DNA of 64,000 nucleotides from Dillenia suffruticosa (GCA_033439265.1 JAVTVX010000009.1:7653109-7717108), one strand, 5' to 3'. Shown: positions 24,205-35,700, counted from the first letter of the stretch. A program made the numbers and translations. Notes: generated by a model not told the origin, from the sequence alone.

Positions 24205-24262
24205 ACTGAGTTGGTCCAGTGGCTGGCTTTTTGTCATCATTTCCGTTGGGTCAAGCTCTTGG
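24205..24262 (+). other. Weak tRNA-like A/B-box module in F
   Basis: GTTGGTCCAGTGGCTGG (24,210-24,226) resembles an A box and GGGTCAAGCTCTT (24,248-24,260) a B box. Spacing is shorter than in a tRNA. Its place, after an A-rich run in the middle of the element, is the same as for the two modules in block A. Confidence 0.3.
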
Positions 24263-24412
24263 AGCAAGCTTCTTTTTTTTTTTTCAAAATTCAAAAATCA
24301 GCGACGGATTTTTTTCTTGGTGGGCAGGTCGGTTAAGTAGTGGGTCAAGCTCTTGGAGCAAGCTTCTTTTTTTTTTTTTTTCAAAATTCAAAAATCAGCG
24401 ATGGATTTTTTT
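24247..24412 (+). repeat. Tandem duplication of a ~94-bp segment in F
   Basis: GGGTCAAGCTCTTGGAGCAA, a T run, TTCAAAATTCAAAAATCAGC and GACGGATTTTTTTC occur twice, the second copy starting about 94 bases after the first, with near identity. It is therefore recent. Confidence 0.8.
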
Positions 24413-24537
24413 CCGTCGCTAATATCAGCGACGGATTTAGAGACAAAAAAATCCATCGCTGATACTCGTAGCGACGGAAAATGGGCTTTCAGCAATAGAT
24501 TTTTTCGTTGCTGAAAGCCCATTTTCTGGTAGTATAT

Positions 24538-25230
24538 GGTATGTGATATGGCCTTTCTTGACAGATTTGAGAGCTTTGCAATTAGTTGATCAACATCTAG
24601 GAAATAAGAAAGAATTGATACTTAAGCAATAGGTAAAAGAATGAAAAAGTATATTGAGGCTTTGAAGAAGTACTGTGAATAATTTTAGAAAGGCATGTAT
24701 ATCGAAAGGCGATATAAACTTGTATTTTTATCTTAGCTTTTTATTGGTTTTATTTTTTCACTCGTGATTTCATTACGATATTTGTTGTTCTTAGAATTCC
24801 GATTATTAGTAAAGTTAGGATTTTCTTCCTTTTATTTTGTCCATTCTTATTTTTGAAAAATAGTCGATTAACAACTAGCAGGAGACTTCCTTGGTTGTCT
24901 TGGGAACCAATGGCCGAGTTGTAGAATCTCGTGCCCTATTGAGTCACTTCTTATTTCTATTTTGCTCAAAATTGACACCACATGTTGATATGGAAAGAGA
25001 AATTTTGAATTTGATAAAGGGTTTGAAAAACCTGTTATAAAGTTTACTGTAACATTAGGAAACCACTTTGACATTCAAATGTTCTACTCCCAAATCCCTT
25101 TTATATCAACATTAACTTTATAACTTTGATAATAAATTGAATAAATTTAAACTATATCAATATTGCCTTAATTGAATTCCTGACCTTGTAATTGTTTTAT
25201 TGTACTTTTATTTTGATTTCCATCATAATA
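24538..25230. other. Non-coding DNA between F and Ptta fragment
   Basis: No gene recognised. May contain introns of the Transposase_24 gene whose C-terminal exon follows. Confidence 0.4.
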
Positions 25231-25235
25231 ATGTA

Positions 25236-25690
25236 GGAAAAATATAATGAACTTCTGCTGACTAATTCGAGTAGTGTTGATCATGATGGCTCATCTGAGC
25301 CATCCGTTGATAGTATGGTTTTGTGGTTAGAGGCATCTAGTGGGATAAAAAGGGGAAGAATACTTGGGATGGGATTGTTGAGCAGTATGTACACACCTAA
25401 CCCATATTCGTCCACGGCGATCGCTTCAAGAAAAGAAATGCAACTAGATAAAGAAATGCTTAACCTCAAAGCGCAACTTGCAAAGAAAGATGAAGAAATC
25501 AAAGTGTAACTTGCAAAGAAAGATGAAAAAATCAAAGAAATCAGACAATCGTTAGAGGTAACGCAATGACTTATTTTACAACACCTCAAATTGGATGCAA
25601 GTCAGTTTCTTCCCTTGCAGAGCTAGGTTCCCCCTTCTATACCTCCTACTGATGACCCTGATAATGAAAACCAGGATAAGGATTGACGGC
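25236..25690 (+). pseudogene. Transposase_24 (Ptta) C-terminal fragment
   Basis: After an AG acceptor at about 25,235 the frame reads EKYNELLLTNSSS and then WLEASSGIKRGRILGMG, LLSSMYTPNPY and a coiled-coil tail (MLNLKAQLAKKDEEIKV). The W-x-E-A-x-G-G-x-K-R-G-R-x-x-G-x-G pattern followed by a Lys/Glu coiled coil is how PF03004 proteins end. The coiled-coil words (CTTGCAAAGAAAGATGAAGA) are repeated, with an in-frame stop after the first copy. It is the part missing from the 4.5-5.6 kb copy, but nothing shows that they were ever one gene. Confidence 0.6.
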
Positions 25691-26125
25691 TGTTCGTTGG
25701 ATGTAATTTTGGATATTTGATGATATTGATATTATTACTATCTTCTTGGATATTGATATTTGACTATATTTATATTTATTTGATTTTGTTCTTATTAACA
25801 TTTTATCAGATGTACAAAAGTTTATGAACATTGTCTATTGATTAGATCCTTATGAGATGTTATTGACATTTTGGAATTCGATATCTATGTTGCTTGGATT
25901 AGAAAATTTTTAGATTTTTTGGATGGATGTCGATGGTTTATTGGTTGAATTGGATATTCATGACTTATTGGTTGGATTCCAAATAATATTGGATTGGATG
26001 GATACTGATGGCTTATTGATTTGATTGGATTAGATATTCCAAAAGATATTGATTATTATCAGGTTTTTGTTGGTTGAACAGGGATAACATTTTTTTTATA
26101 GGGCAAAATATGAAAAAAAAAAATT
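25691..26125. other. Non-coding, TTGGATTGGAT-rich DNA
   Basis: GATATTGATATT and TTATTGGTTGGATT words repeat loosely. No gene seen. Ends where the Sirevirus LTR begins. Confidence 0.4.
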
Positions 26126-26129
26126 CCTA

Positions 26130-27684
26130 AATTTTTAGATCCGTCGCTAAATTAACGACGAAAAAAAATCTATCGCTATTCTATTCAAGAAATTACAAAC
26201 TAGCATCCAATAATGCTAGTGAATGATATAAGTATTTTCCAAATACCCCAACATGATTTTTCACAGGATCAATCAAGACAACCTAATCTAATACCTCTCT
26301 TTTTCTCTTATGAACAAACTCAGAATAACACAATTCTGGTTTCGCACAATAAGTAAAGAGAAAATAAAAAGCAAGATGAAGCTTTCAATCTTCGAATTGC
26401 TCGTTACAGTACAAAATAAAGAACAAGATCTATAGAAGATGTTCAAAATGTTGTACAATGTTTTCCGCTACCCTTCTGTGTTCTTCAATTGATTTTACAG
26501 TCTAGAAACAGGGTTTAGCCATTGGGCACCATTGAATGTATTTCAGTGTTTGGTGAGATAGGTGAATAGTACATTAAATTCGCACCAGCTTTTCTAAACA
26601 AATGAATGTTAGACACAGTATGTCGCTCTATCGAAACTACAAGCAGACTTGTCTTTACAATTTGAATTCATGAGTCCCTTTGATAGATGTGTGAGTCTAC
26701 TTATCAAGACTTAGAATGTGAGAGGCAGGAGGACTTGTGTAGACTATGAGTCAGCTTGCTAAATTATAGGTCTTCTTGTACTTTAGTCAAGTCACCTTAA
26801 TATGATTGTAGGAGGACTTGCTTAGCTTTAGGTTGGTTTGACAACTGTACAAATCTTTTTGTCAAGATTTTAAATGTAAGAGGTAAGGGGACTTGTTTCC
26901 ACCATAAGTAGCCTTGTCAAGACATAAGTCTTTTTATAGAAATGATGAGTCATCTTATCATTGACTCTCAATTTTCAAGGCGACTTACATTTTGGACAAG
27001 ACGACTTACATGCATAAAATCTCTAATTAGGTCGTCTTGGATAAGCTTGAGTTTTCTTATCTAAAGTTCAGACTTTGCCAGGTCGTCCCGCTAAACATAC
27101 CGAGGTGACTTGTGATTTAATTTCATATGTTCAAGTCGTCTCATGTCAATGACCAGGTCGCCTTAGATGTATGCAGACTTACATTTCTGAGACCCACTTT
27201 TATCAGGTCTTCTTGTCCTAAACATCAGGTCGTCTTGAGTGTTGTACAGACTTGGACTTCTGTGAAATGATTCTCTCAGGTCATCTTATGCCAATAGTCA
27301 AGTCACTTTATGTTTTGTGCAGACATAGACTTTTGAAGCTTAACTACCTCAGGTTATCTCATATTAATGGTTAGGTCACCTTAAGTGTTCTGCAGACTTA
27401 GACTTCTGAGAGATGATTCTCTCAAGTCGTCTTATATTAATGGTCAAGTCGCCTTAGATGTTCTGTAGACTTAGACTTCTAAGAGGTGATTCTCTCAAGT
27501 CATTTTATGCCAATAGTCAACTCGCCTTATGTTTTGATTTAGGCAATTTTCTCTCATTTATTCTCATGGGTCACCTTACACTACATGAATAAAATCAATT
27601 TTAGCAATTTTTTTAATTATAATTAATTATCCAAAATTAACTTTTATTACCCCTAATTATCATCAAAACTTATTTTGCTCAACA
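26130..27684 (-). repeat. 3' LTR of the Sirevirus (outer end truncated)
   Basis: Matches the right LTR from its CTATTCTATTCAAGAAATTA word to the end at ...CAACA. It lacks roughly the 200-base outer stretch of the right LTR, and a GTCGCTAAATTAACGACG word lies at the broken edge. Contains about five ~90-base repeats around AGGTCGTCTTATG, AGGTCGCCTTA and TGCAGACTTAGACTTCTGAG. Confidence 0.8.
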
Positions 27685-27700
27685 ATCTCCATCTTTTTTA
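27685..27700 (-). other. Polypurine tract of the Sirevirus
   Basis: On the minus strand AAAAAAGATGGAGAT directly precedes the LTR start TGTTGAGCAAAATAAG, the usual Copia arrangement for plus-strand priming. Confidence 0.65.
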
Positions 27701-27959
27701 TGATGACAAAACCTAATTTGAAATGATTGATAAAAATTGTTTTAGGAATCTTAAAATACTCCCCCTCAACCAATGCTATATCAATTCAAGTTCTAAAATG
27801 CCTATTATTAGTCTCACATCTCAATTTCTCATAGAAAGTATTCATCATATGCTAGATATACCTAATTTTATGATGTGTATCATTGACATTCTATTGTTCT
27901 CCCACTTTTTCTTTTGAATGCATTCTCAAATTTTCTCCTACTCAATCATCCTTTAACAT

Positions 27960-28159
27960 TAGCATTCTATCCTTAATGCAAATTCATCCTAATATGACTA
28001 ATGTATATGTCATAAAACAGTTATATGCTCCAATCAACACATATCAACCAACACGTGTTGACATGTGTTGGTTGATATGTGTTGATTGGATCATGTAACT
28101 ATTTTATGACATATACATTAGTTGTATTAGGATGAATTTGCATTAAGGATAGAATGCTA
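27960..28159. repeat. 200-bp near-perfect palindrome inside the Sirevirus
   Basis: The arm starting TAGCATTCTATCCTTAATGC (27,960) returns inverted up to 28,159. The centre lies near AACACGTGTTGACATGTG. Part of the motif (CATAAAACTGTTTTATGACA) recurs just to the right at 28,180. Sireviruses are known for conserved palindromic motifs, but here one long arm pair would form a stem of nearly 100 bp. Confidence 0.8.
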
Positions 28160-28636
28160 ATACAAATTTGCATTATGACATAAAACTGTTTTATGACATA
28201 TACGCATGTCAACACATATGGACATTCAAGCAATACAAATACCAATGCTATGCCAATCAACATATACATTTTTCTCCCCCTTTTTGTCATCAGCAAAATA
28301 AATGTGCATTAGTATTGAAAAAAAGCATCATACAACCAAAAACAAAAGTCAGCAAAAAGTAAGAAAAAGGTTAAAGCAAAAACAAACTAAAAAGATTCAC
28401 ATAACTTGTTAAGTTTACAAACAAGGAAAGATGTAGGTTTCTTAGACATGTGGCTCATTCGATGGATTGATGGGAGGATCAATTTGTCATTCTGAAGCAG
28501 AAGGTTCATTTTGGTCTTTATGGAGCAGGGATTCCAGGGAGATCATTTTGTCATGGAAGGTCTTGTTTTGATCTTCTAACTTAGTCAATCGAGCATGAGT
28601 ATGAGAGTTTGGATCTTCAATCCTGAAAAGTTATGA

Positions 28637-29710
28637 TTAAACATGCACCAAAGAGCCCCAAATCATGGCCATGGTGATTTCAGAAGATAGAATGGATGTG
28701 GATGGAGCACCATAAGAAGGAGTGATTTGAAACGATTGAACTCGAATCTTATCTGATGTATCTACTCTAGATAGTTCAGTAGGTCCTGCCTCATCCATCT
28801 TTCTCTTCTTTCCTCCCTCTTCTTGATCATCGTCTAACTTTTCCCAAACTCCATTTTGGAGTACCCATTTTTCCTTTTTCAAAGATTGTTCCCCAATTCC
28901 ATGCTTCATACTTAATTTCATACAAATCTCCTTTTTCAAGTCAATTTTGTTCACTATCATTACATTAGAAATCAGAGAGCAATAAGGGAGAATTGGTGAC
29001 TTGGATTTAACCACTTCAATCATGAAGTAAGGAACTAGGAAATACAATCCAGGGTTTTTACCATCCATGATGCAAACCATTAACCATAGATCTTCTTTGG
29101 TTATGTGTGTGTGATTTCCTCTTTTAGGCCTAAGTACATGACTGATAATAAGATGTAGAAGATTTTCATGAATCCCCAAATTCTTTGCATTCAAGTCCAC
29201 TTCACTCATTTCTGACAAATTTGCATTCTTGAACACAATTCTAGCACATTCGATTTGAGTCCTTTTCATGTACTTTTCACACCTAACAGAGGAAGTCCAT
29301 TTTAAATTGCACATCGTGCATATTACTTTGGGGGTGAACATGATTTGCTTTCCCTTAATGTGTGTCTTGAAGGTGCATGATTCCATTCCCATAGGAAAAT
29401 AGAAATGGGTCTCTAGCATATGTTCTCTGGTCTCCTCCACAACCTCCATGTTATTGTAGAATTTCCTAACTAAGATGTCATACATATTCTCATTTGGGCT
29501 TATCAATGAATTAGGTAAGATGTATGATAGATGCTCTTCATAAGGAAAATTGATTTTCTTAAAAAACTCCCAATCAGCAAGTCTACCTATGTTCAATTTC
29601 CTTTTTGAAAAGTTGGTTGAGAAACACTTACTTTTCTCTAATGAAGGGAAGTCATTCTCGTTGAACTTTGTCGGATTCTTCATCTTTGGTGCCATGGAAA
29701 GTGCTTGCAT
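28637..29710 (-). CDS. Additional ORF after pol in the Sirevirus (Transposase_32-like)
   Basis: A 357-residue open frame on the same strand as gag-pol, lying between pol and the 3' LTR, where some Sireviruses have an envelope-like gene. Instead of envelope features (no signal peptide, no clear membrane segment) it reads like the 'putative plant transposon protein' domain: DWEFFKKINFPY near residue 47, LVRKFYNNMEV near 84, the block KVICTMCNLKW near 130, then HENLLHLIISHVLRPKRGNH and PYCSLISNVMI. A basic, charged C-terminal part with KKRKMDEAG could be a nuclear signal. Three relatives lie elsewhere in the window (38.5, 46.3 and 63 kb). The start is placed at the first Met; the next one, seven residues on at MAPKMKN, is equally plausible. 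Function unknown. Confidence 0.75.
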   Translation of the reverse strand: MQALSMAPKMKNPTKFNENDFPSLEKSKCFSTNFSKRKLNIGRLADWEFFKKINFPYEEHLSYILPNSLISPNENMYDILVRKFYNNMEVVEETREHMLETHFYFPMGMESCTFKTHIKGKQIMFTPKVICTMCNLKWTSSVRCEKYMKRTQIECARIVFKNANLSEMSEVDLNAKNLGIHENLLHLIISHVLRPKRGNHTHITKEDLWLMVCIMDGKNPGLYFLVPYFMIEVVKSKSPILPYCSLISNVMIVNKIDLKKEICMKLSMKHGIGEQSLKKEKWVLQNGVWEKLDDDQEEGGKKRKMDEAGPTELSRVDTSDKIRVQSFQITPSYGAPSTSILSSEITMAMIWGSLVHV

Positions 29711-29749
29711 ATTGAAGATGAGGGACTTTGGAAGTTAGGGTTTTTAATA

Positions 29750-30750
29750 GGTGAAGTGAGAACTCTTCGTGCTTCACTAAATGGAGTATAGTTGTGTGAG
29801 TCTCGAATGGTTCGAACAAGAGGAATAGTGAGTGTTCACCAGAGAAAATGTGAGAAGGTGAGAGTGAGGAGATGATTCACGAAGGGAATCCTAATAGAAA
29901 GAGAATGTGAGAGAATGTAAGGAGAAGACGTTTTGTATAGAGGTACTTACAATTAGGGTTTTTAATTTTGAGAAACGTATAGAGGGAATGTGAAGGGGTC
30001 ACGAATTTAAATCATGATTGTTAGACTTGGGTCAGATTTAGGTTATTGGTAGAGATGAAATGGGTTTAGATTTAGGGTATTGGATTTTATCCATTTTATG
30101 AGCCACATGGGTCATCTTCAAGGATGTGAAGAACCGACTTGTCTTCTCTCACAAGGCGACTTTCATTAGATTGCAAGTCATCGTACGAGATTGAAGCCAA
30201 AAGACATTAGGTCATACTCCCTAACAAGTGAGGCAACTCAGAGAGGTCTGCAGACAATTTTTCTATGATATGATCATGATGAGTCATCTTGTATTTGTTA
30301 CGAGGCAACTTATATAATCATGAGGTGATTCAAAATTATTGCCAGACTGTATATTATCTTCAAAGTGACTTCTCGGTTTATTAAGGCGACTTAACAGAGT
30401 TTTTCAGAGTCATTTCTGTGACTGATGTTGGATGACCTGTCTCGTCCCTGCGTTAATGCAACTTAGCGATATTTTTTAGGATTACTTCTGTGACTAAGCT
30501 TTGATAAGTCATCTTGTTCCTTCCATAAGGCGACTTACTATGCCAAAGCATTGTTCTCAAGACGACTTGTTCTTAGAGCAAGGCCACTTGTTATGATAAT
30601 CTTGAACCTATAAGACAACTTACTCATATTGTAAGATGACTTATGCTCTAGTCAGATTGCATAACTATAGGATTTTTTTAAATTTTCGTTTATAATTGTT
30701 ATTATTATTATTATAAATGTGATCTGAGATTGAAGTTATATTTTATTCAA
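29750..30750 (-). promoter_or_regulatory. Spacer between pol and the additional ORF, with LTR-like repeats
   Basis: No coding signal. AAGGCGACTT, AAGACGACTTG and TGACTTATG words recur at 30,110-30,650, the inverse of the AAGTCGCCTTA words repeated in the LTRs. A U3-like repeat region lying upstream of the additional frame could act as its own promoter. That is inference only. Confidence 0.4.
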
Positions 30751-30759
30751 ATTCAAAGT

Positions 30760-32255
30760 TCACTCCATCATTCCCAATTCTTTTCTTAAATGACAAAATC
30801 TTTTTTATCCAAAAGTTTGGTGAAAATATCTACAATTTATTTTTCAGTTTCTACATATTCCAAAATTATATCATTTTTGAGTACATGATCTCTAATAAAA
30901 TGATATCTAACGTCAATGTGCTTAGTCCTAAAGTGATGTACTGGATTTTTTGTTAAATTTATTATATAAGTATTATCAACTTTATTAGAATATTTTTAAA
31001 TTTTAAACCATAACCCTCAAGTTGATATTTGATCTATAAGATTTGTACACAACATTGCCCTACAGCTACATATTCTACTCTATAGTTGAAGTAACAACAC
31101 TATTTTGCTTTCTGGAGGACCAAGATACTAACATGTTTCCAAAAATTGATAAGTGTTGCTTATGCTCTTTCTATCTACTTTACATCTAGCAAAATCCTGA
31201 ATATTCAAGTAATGTGAATGCTGAATTTCTATCATACCATAATCCCAAATTACATGTGTCCTTTAAATAACTTAGGATTCTCTTAACAACTGTCAAGTGA
31301 GATTCCTTAGAACTAGTTTGAAATCTAGCACACACTAAATAAAATATCAGGACTAAATGCTGTCAGATATAGAAGAGAACTAATCATAGTCCTATATAGT
31401 TTTTGACATATTTCTTTTCCATTTTCATCTTTGTCTAGCTACACCGATGTGCTCATTGGTATGGCATATCCTATAGTATTACTAAATCCAAATTTCTCGA
31501 TCAATTTCTTAACAAATTTGGATTGACCAATAAATATACCTTCTTTCGTTTGCTTTATTTGCAAACCAAGAAAATAGTTTAGCTCACCCATCATGCTCAT
31601 CTCAAATTCTGCATGCATAGACTTAGTAAATTCTTGACACAGACTTTCATTTGTTGCTCCAAATACTATGTCATCTACATAGATTTGAACTATTAGGATT
31701 TATTTGCCTTTTCTTTCAATGAACAAGGCTGTATCAACTTTTCCTCTTTCAAAATCATTTTCAATAAGATAATTGCTAAGTCTCTCATACCAAGCTCTTG
31801 GAGCTTGTTTTAGACCATATAAAGCTTTGGACAATTTGACACATAATCTGAGTGCTTTGGATGCTCAAATCCTGATGGTTATTATGCAAAAACTGTTTCA
31901 TTTAATACCCCATTCAAAAAAGCACTTTTGACATCCATTTGATATAACTTGAAGTTCATAAAGCATGCAAAAGCAAGCAGCATTCTAATAGTTTCTAATC
32001 TAGTTACTGGAGCATATGTTTGATCATAATCAATCACTTGTTCTTGCTATACTCTTGGGCCACCAATCTAGCTTTGTTCCTAGTGATTGTCCCATGTTCA
32101 TATAATTTGTTCCTAAACACCCATTTTGTGCCTATCACGGATTGGTCGTTAGGTTTAGGAACCAACTCCCATACTTCATTCCTTTCAAACTGATTTAGCT
32201 CTTCTTGCATAGCTAAAATCCAATTTTTATCACTAAGAGCTTCATAAACATTTTT
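30760..32255 (-). pseudogene. Reverse transcriptase and RNase H remnant (Sirevirus)
   Basis: Minus-strand translation shows the Copia reverse-transcriptase core QIYVDDIVFGATNESLC near 31,690-31,640, followed by EFEMSMMGELNYFLGLQI. The RNase H end HFRTKHIDVRYHFIRDHV is near 30,940-30,880, then IVDIFTKLLDKKDF. Fossil, broken. Confidence 0.75.
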
Positions 32256-32263
32256 TGGTCAAT

Positions 32264-33376
32264 TTAAGAGATAAAGGTCACAAACTCACATTGATTTTGA
32301 GTTGAAGATTTAGTTCTAACTCCAACTTCTAGATCTCTAATTACATTTTCTACATTAACACTCCTTACGGTTGGAAACTTTATTTCTTGTTCTTCTTGTT
32401 GTTTATGATTTGATTGATTTTCTTCAACTCTTCTTTCATTGGATTCTTCCTTTACTTCTTTATTTTCCATTGTCTCTTGTTTTAGAATTTGATCTACTCC
32501 ATGAATTTCATCATCAAAATTTCTTTTACTTAATGGGTCATTTACATCAAAGATAACATGAATTGATTCCTCAACCATCTTTATTCTCTTATTATAAACT
32601 CTATATGCTTTACTAGAGATTAAGTATCCTAAAAATATAGTTTCATCACTTTTTGCATCAAATTTTCCTAGGTTATATTTTCCATTGTTCAGCACATAAC
32701 ATTTAAATCCAAAAACTTAAAAATAACATATATTAGGTTTTCTCTCTTTGTAAAGTTCATACGAAGTTTTCTTAAGAATTTGTTTGATTAAAGCTCTATT
32801 AAGAATATAGCAATCTATATTTACAGCTTCAGCCCAAAAGTATTTGGATAGGTTATGCTCACATAGCATAGTTTTAGCCATTTCTTCTAGAGTTCGATTC
32901 TTTCTCTCCACAACACCATTTTGTTGAGGTGTTCTAGGTGTAGAGAAGTTGTAATATATTCCATTTTCATCACTATATTCTTGCAAAGATTTATTCTCAA
33001 ATTTTTTACCATGATCATTTCTAATACTATTAATTGTGCATCCTTTTTTATTTTGAATTTTTCTACACAATTTGATGAAGGCACTATATGCTTCTTCCTT
33101 TTTGGCTAAAAATAATACCCAAATATATTTTGAGTAATCATCAATTATTACAAAGCCATAGTGTTTTCCTCTTAAGCTTTGAGTTCTAATTGGACCAAAG
33201 AGATCCATTTGAAGTAGTTCTAAAGGTCTAGATGTGGAGACTACAGTTTTAGATTTAAAGGAAGATTTAATATGTTTTCCTTTCATACAAATATCAGACA
33301 ATTTATTCTTTTCATATTTCAATTTTGGAATTCCTTTAACAATGTCTTTTCTAACTAGTTTTGAAATTAAGTGCAT
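32264..33376 (-). pseudogene. Integrase remnant (Sirevirus)
   Basis: Minus-strand segments carry the Copia integrase core: LLQMDLFGPIRTQSLRGKHY, DDYSKYIWV, then RNDHGKKFEN and TPRTPQQNGVVERKNRTL. The 32,264-32,695 segment continues with FLGYLISSKAYRVYNKRIK, the linker that follows integrase in Copia polyproteins. Fossil, broken. Confidence 0.85.
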
Positions 33377-33689
33377 GCTTGCATGTCCTAATCTCCTATG
33401 CCATAACTAAGTGTCATCATTTCGAATGGCCATCAAGCATGCTTCATTTGTAGCACTCAAGTTATCCAAGTTAATGAAAAAGATGTTTCCTTGCCTTTTT
33501 CCCTTAAATTTTACTTCATTGTTAGATTTGTCTATCACATTGCAGTAACATGATTAAACAAAACACTGAAGCCTTTATCACATAATTGACTAATGCTTAA
33601 CAAATTATGTTTCAGGCCTTTAACTAATAAAATATGCTCAATTTGAGTGGGAAACATACCTATGTTTCTTATGCCAATTACTTTTCCTT

Positions 33690-34235
33690 TTGAGTTGTCT
33701 CCAAAGACCACTTTGTCTCATTTCTTTTCTTCCAAACTCCTGAACTTAGATAAGTCTCCCGTCATATGTCGAGAGCATCTGTTGTCTATGAGCCATCTAT
33801 TTTCAGGAGCTTTAGTCTTGAGACACATCTACACAAAGAGGAAATCAAGTATTGGCCTTTGGTACCCAAACTTTCTTGGGTCTAGCAATGTTAGTGCTCA
33901 TCATGGATTTATGCATGTTCTTTGGTACCCATTTCAAAATTATTTTCTTGTATTTTAAGTCATTAAACCAATAATCATTCAAACTATGTCATGTTCTATT
34001 ACAGTGAGTACACTTGGTATATGCTCTAGAAGTTTTTGATTGGTTTTGAATGGATCTTCTTCTAAGTTTGTAGTCATGAGAGCTATGTCCCTTCTTCATG
34101 CAATAATGGCACTTAGTGTTTGATTCATCATCAATTGTGCTGGGAACAAAGAAACTATAAAATTTCTTTTGTGTCAAGGTCGGATTATAACTTAAGCCAG
34201 TCTTGTCATAAATAGCTCTTTGAGCTCCAAACATT
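33690..34235 (-). pseudogene. Protease and zinc-knuckle remnant (Sirevirus)
   Basis: The minus strand shows CHYCMKKGHSSHDYKLR (34,130-34,080), the zinc-finger-like motif of this lineage upstream of the protease, and near 33,790-33,730 the segment CSRHMTGDLSKFRSL, typical of the start of Copia aspartic proteases. Fossil, broken. Confidence 0.7.
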
Positions 34236-34336
34236 AAGTCTAATTTTTCTAGTCCTTGGGCAAATTTATATAATAGAGAACTTAATCTTTTATTTCTTTC
34301 CTTTTCTTGATCTAACTCTTTTCTTATGTTCTCATT

Positions 34337-35700
34337 TTAATTCTTTTCACTATCATTATCTAGATGTTCAATTCTTGAATTTTCAACCTCTGCATGCTCA
34401 TTCTCTGGTTTATTCGTTTTGTTTTCGAGTTCCTTAAGCAAGTCTCTTTTTTCTTTCCTTAATGTATTATTTTCTAATTTGAGTTTTTCATTTTCAATTT
34501 TTATTTTGTTTATTACTTTTTCCAACTCGATTATTTCCTTCTTTTGAAATTTATTTTTCCTAGCCAAACGGTTTAAATCTTTGATTGATTCTATGAGAGC
34601 TTCATGCAATTCATCAAGAGATAGTTCATTTTCAGATTCTAAATCAAAAGAGTATGAGGTTATAGAAGTTACCTCAATGTTTGAATTGTCCTCTAGTGCC
34701 ATGAAGCATAATTTGCTTGCTCTTAGTCATGTTCTTCTTCACTTGAGCTTTCATCTTCGTCACTTCAAGCTACTAAAGCTTTATTCTTTCCCTTTTTCTC
34801 CTTCTTTTCAGCTTTCTTCAGTGATGGACATTCAACTTTGATGTGACCAAGCCTTTTGCATTCATAGTATCTTATTTCTTCCTTCCTTTCAGGTTTCTTG
34901 AATTCTCTTTTGTTTTATTCATTTTCCTCATCATAAACCTCTTGAATTTTCTTGTTAGAAGAGCCATATCTTCATCTTCATTAAAGGTTTAAGTATCTTC
35001 TTCACTTTTAGCCTTAAGAGCTATAGATTTCCCTCTTTCTTCATTCTCATTTCCTTTGGAATTTATTTACATCTCATGGGTTGTTAGTGAATCAACTAGC
35101 TGGTCCATTGTGAGAGTTTCTAAGTTCTTGGATTCTTCAATTGCTGTGACTTTGGCTTTCCATGACTTGGGCATACACCATAGCACTTTATTAACCATCT
35201 CTTTCTAAGAGATTTCTTTGCGCAACAGCCTTAATTCATTTGTGATTATGTTGAATCTTGTTATCATGTCTCTCACACTTTCTCTATCCTTCATTTTGAA
35301 TGCCTCATACTCTTGCTTCAACATTCTTATTTTGTTCTTCTTTACTTGATTTGTACTTTCGTATGTAGCCTCCAATCTTTCCCATATTTCTTTTGCAGTG
35401 ATGCATAATGAAATTCTGTTATACTCATTTAGGCTTAAAGCTAGGTGCAGCAAATCGATAGCTTTACAATTGGCTCTGTAGGCTTTCTTTTCTTCATGAG
35501 TCATGTTCTTTATTTTTACAAGGACTCTTACTCCATCAATTTCTTCAGTCGAGAATTTGATTCCTTCTTTAATTACTTCCTAAGTTGTTTCATCTTGAGC
35601 AATAATGAAGTTTCTCATTCTTTGCTTCCAATAGCTGTAATTATTGTCGTTGAAGAATGGTGTCCTATTGGTTGATCATGCCTAAAAAAAAACACTGTCT
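34337..35700 (-). pseudogene. gag remnant (UBN2 type, Sirevirus)
   Basis: 35,205-35,504 reads AKEIWERLEATYESTNQVKK and FKMKDRESVRDMITRF, the UBN2/retrotransposon gag core. A zinc knuckle word (YYECKRLGHIKVECP) lies at about 34,870-34,830. 34,337-34,702 is a long coiled coil (ELSLDELHEALIESIKDLN then a Glu/Lys/Leu heptad run), as found in Sirevirus gag. Fossil, broken. Confidence 0.8.

Larger units (their letters stand above)
23655..24534. mobile_element. Small non-autonomous CACTA element F
   Basis: Begins CACTACTAGAAAAACCAG. The right end, inverted, is TACTACCAGAAAATGG. TAT flanks both sides (23,652-23,654 and 24,535-24,537). It is filled with AGCGACGGA/TCCGTCGCT words, an AT-rich middle and a tRNA-like module, with no transposase coding capacity. 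Same internal plan as the right half of A (9.9-12.3 kb). Confidence 0.7.

Noticed and set aside
27960-28159. A host microRNA precursor
   Set aside because: The hairpin is long and nearly perfect and lies inside a Sirevirus; it is better explained as an element palindrome unless small-RNA data show otherwise.
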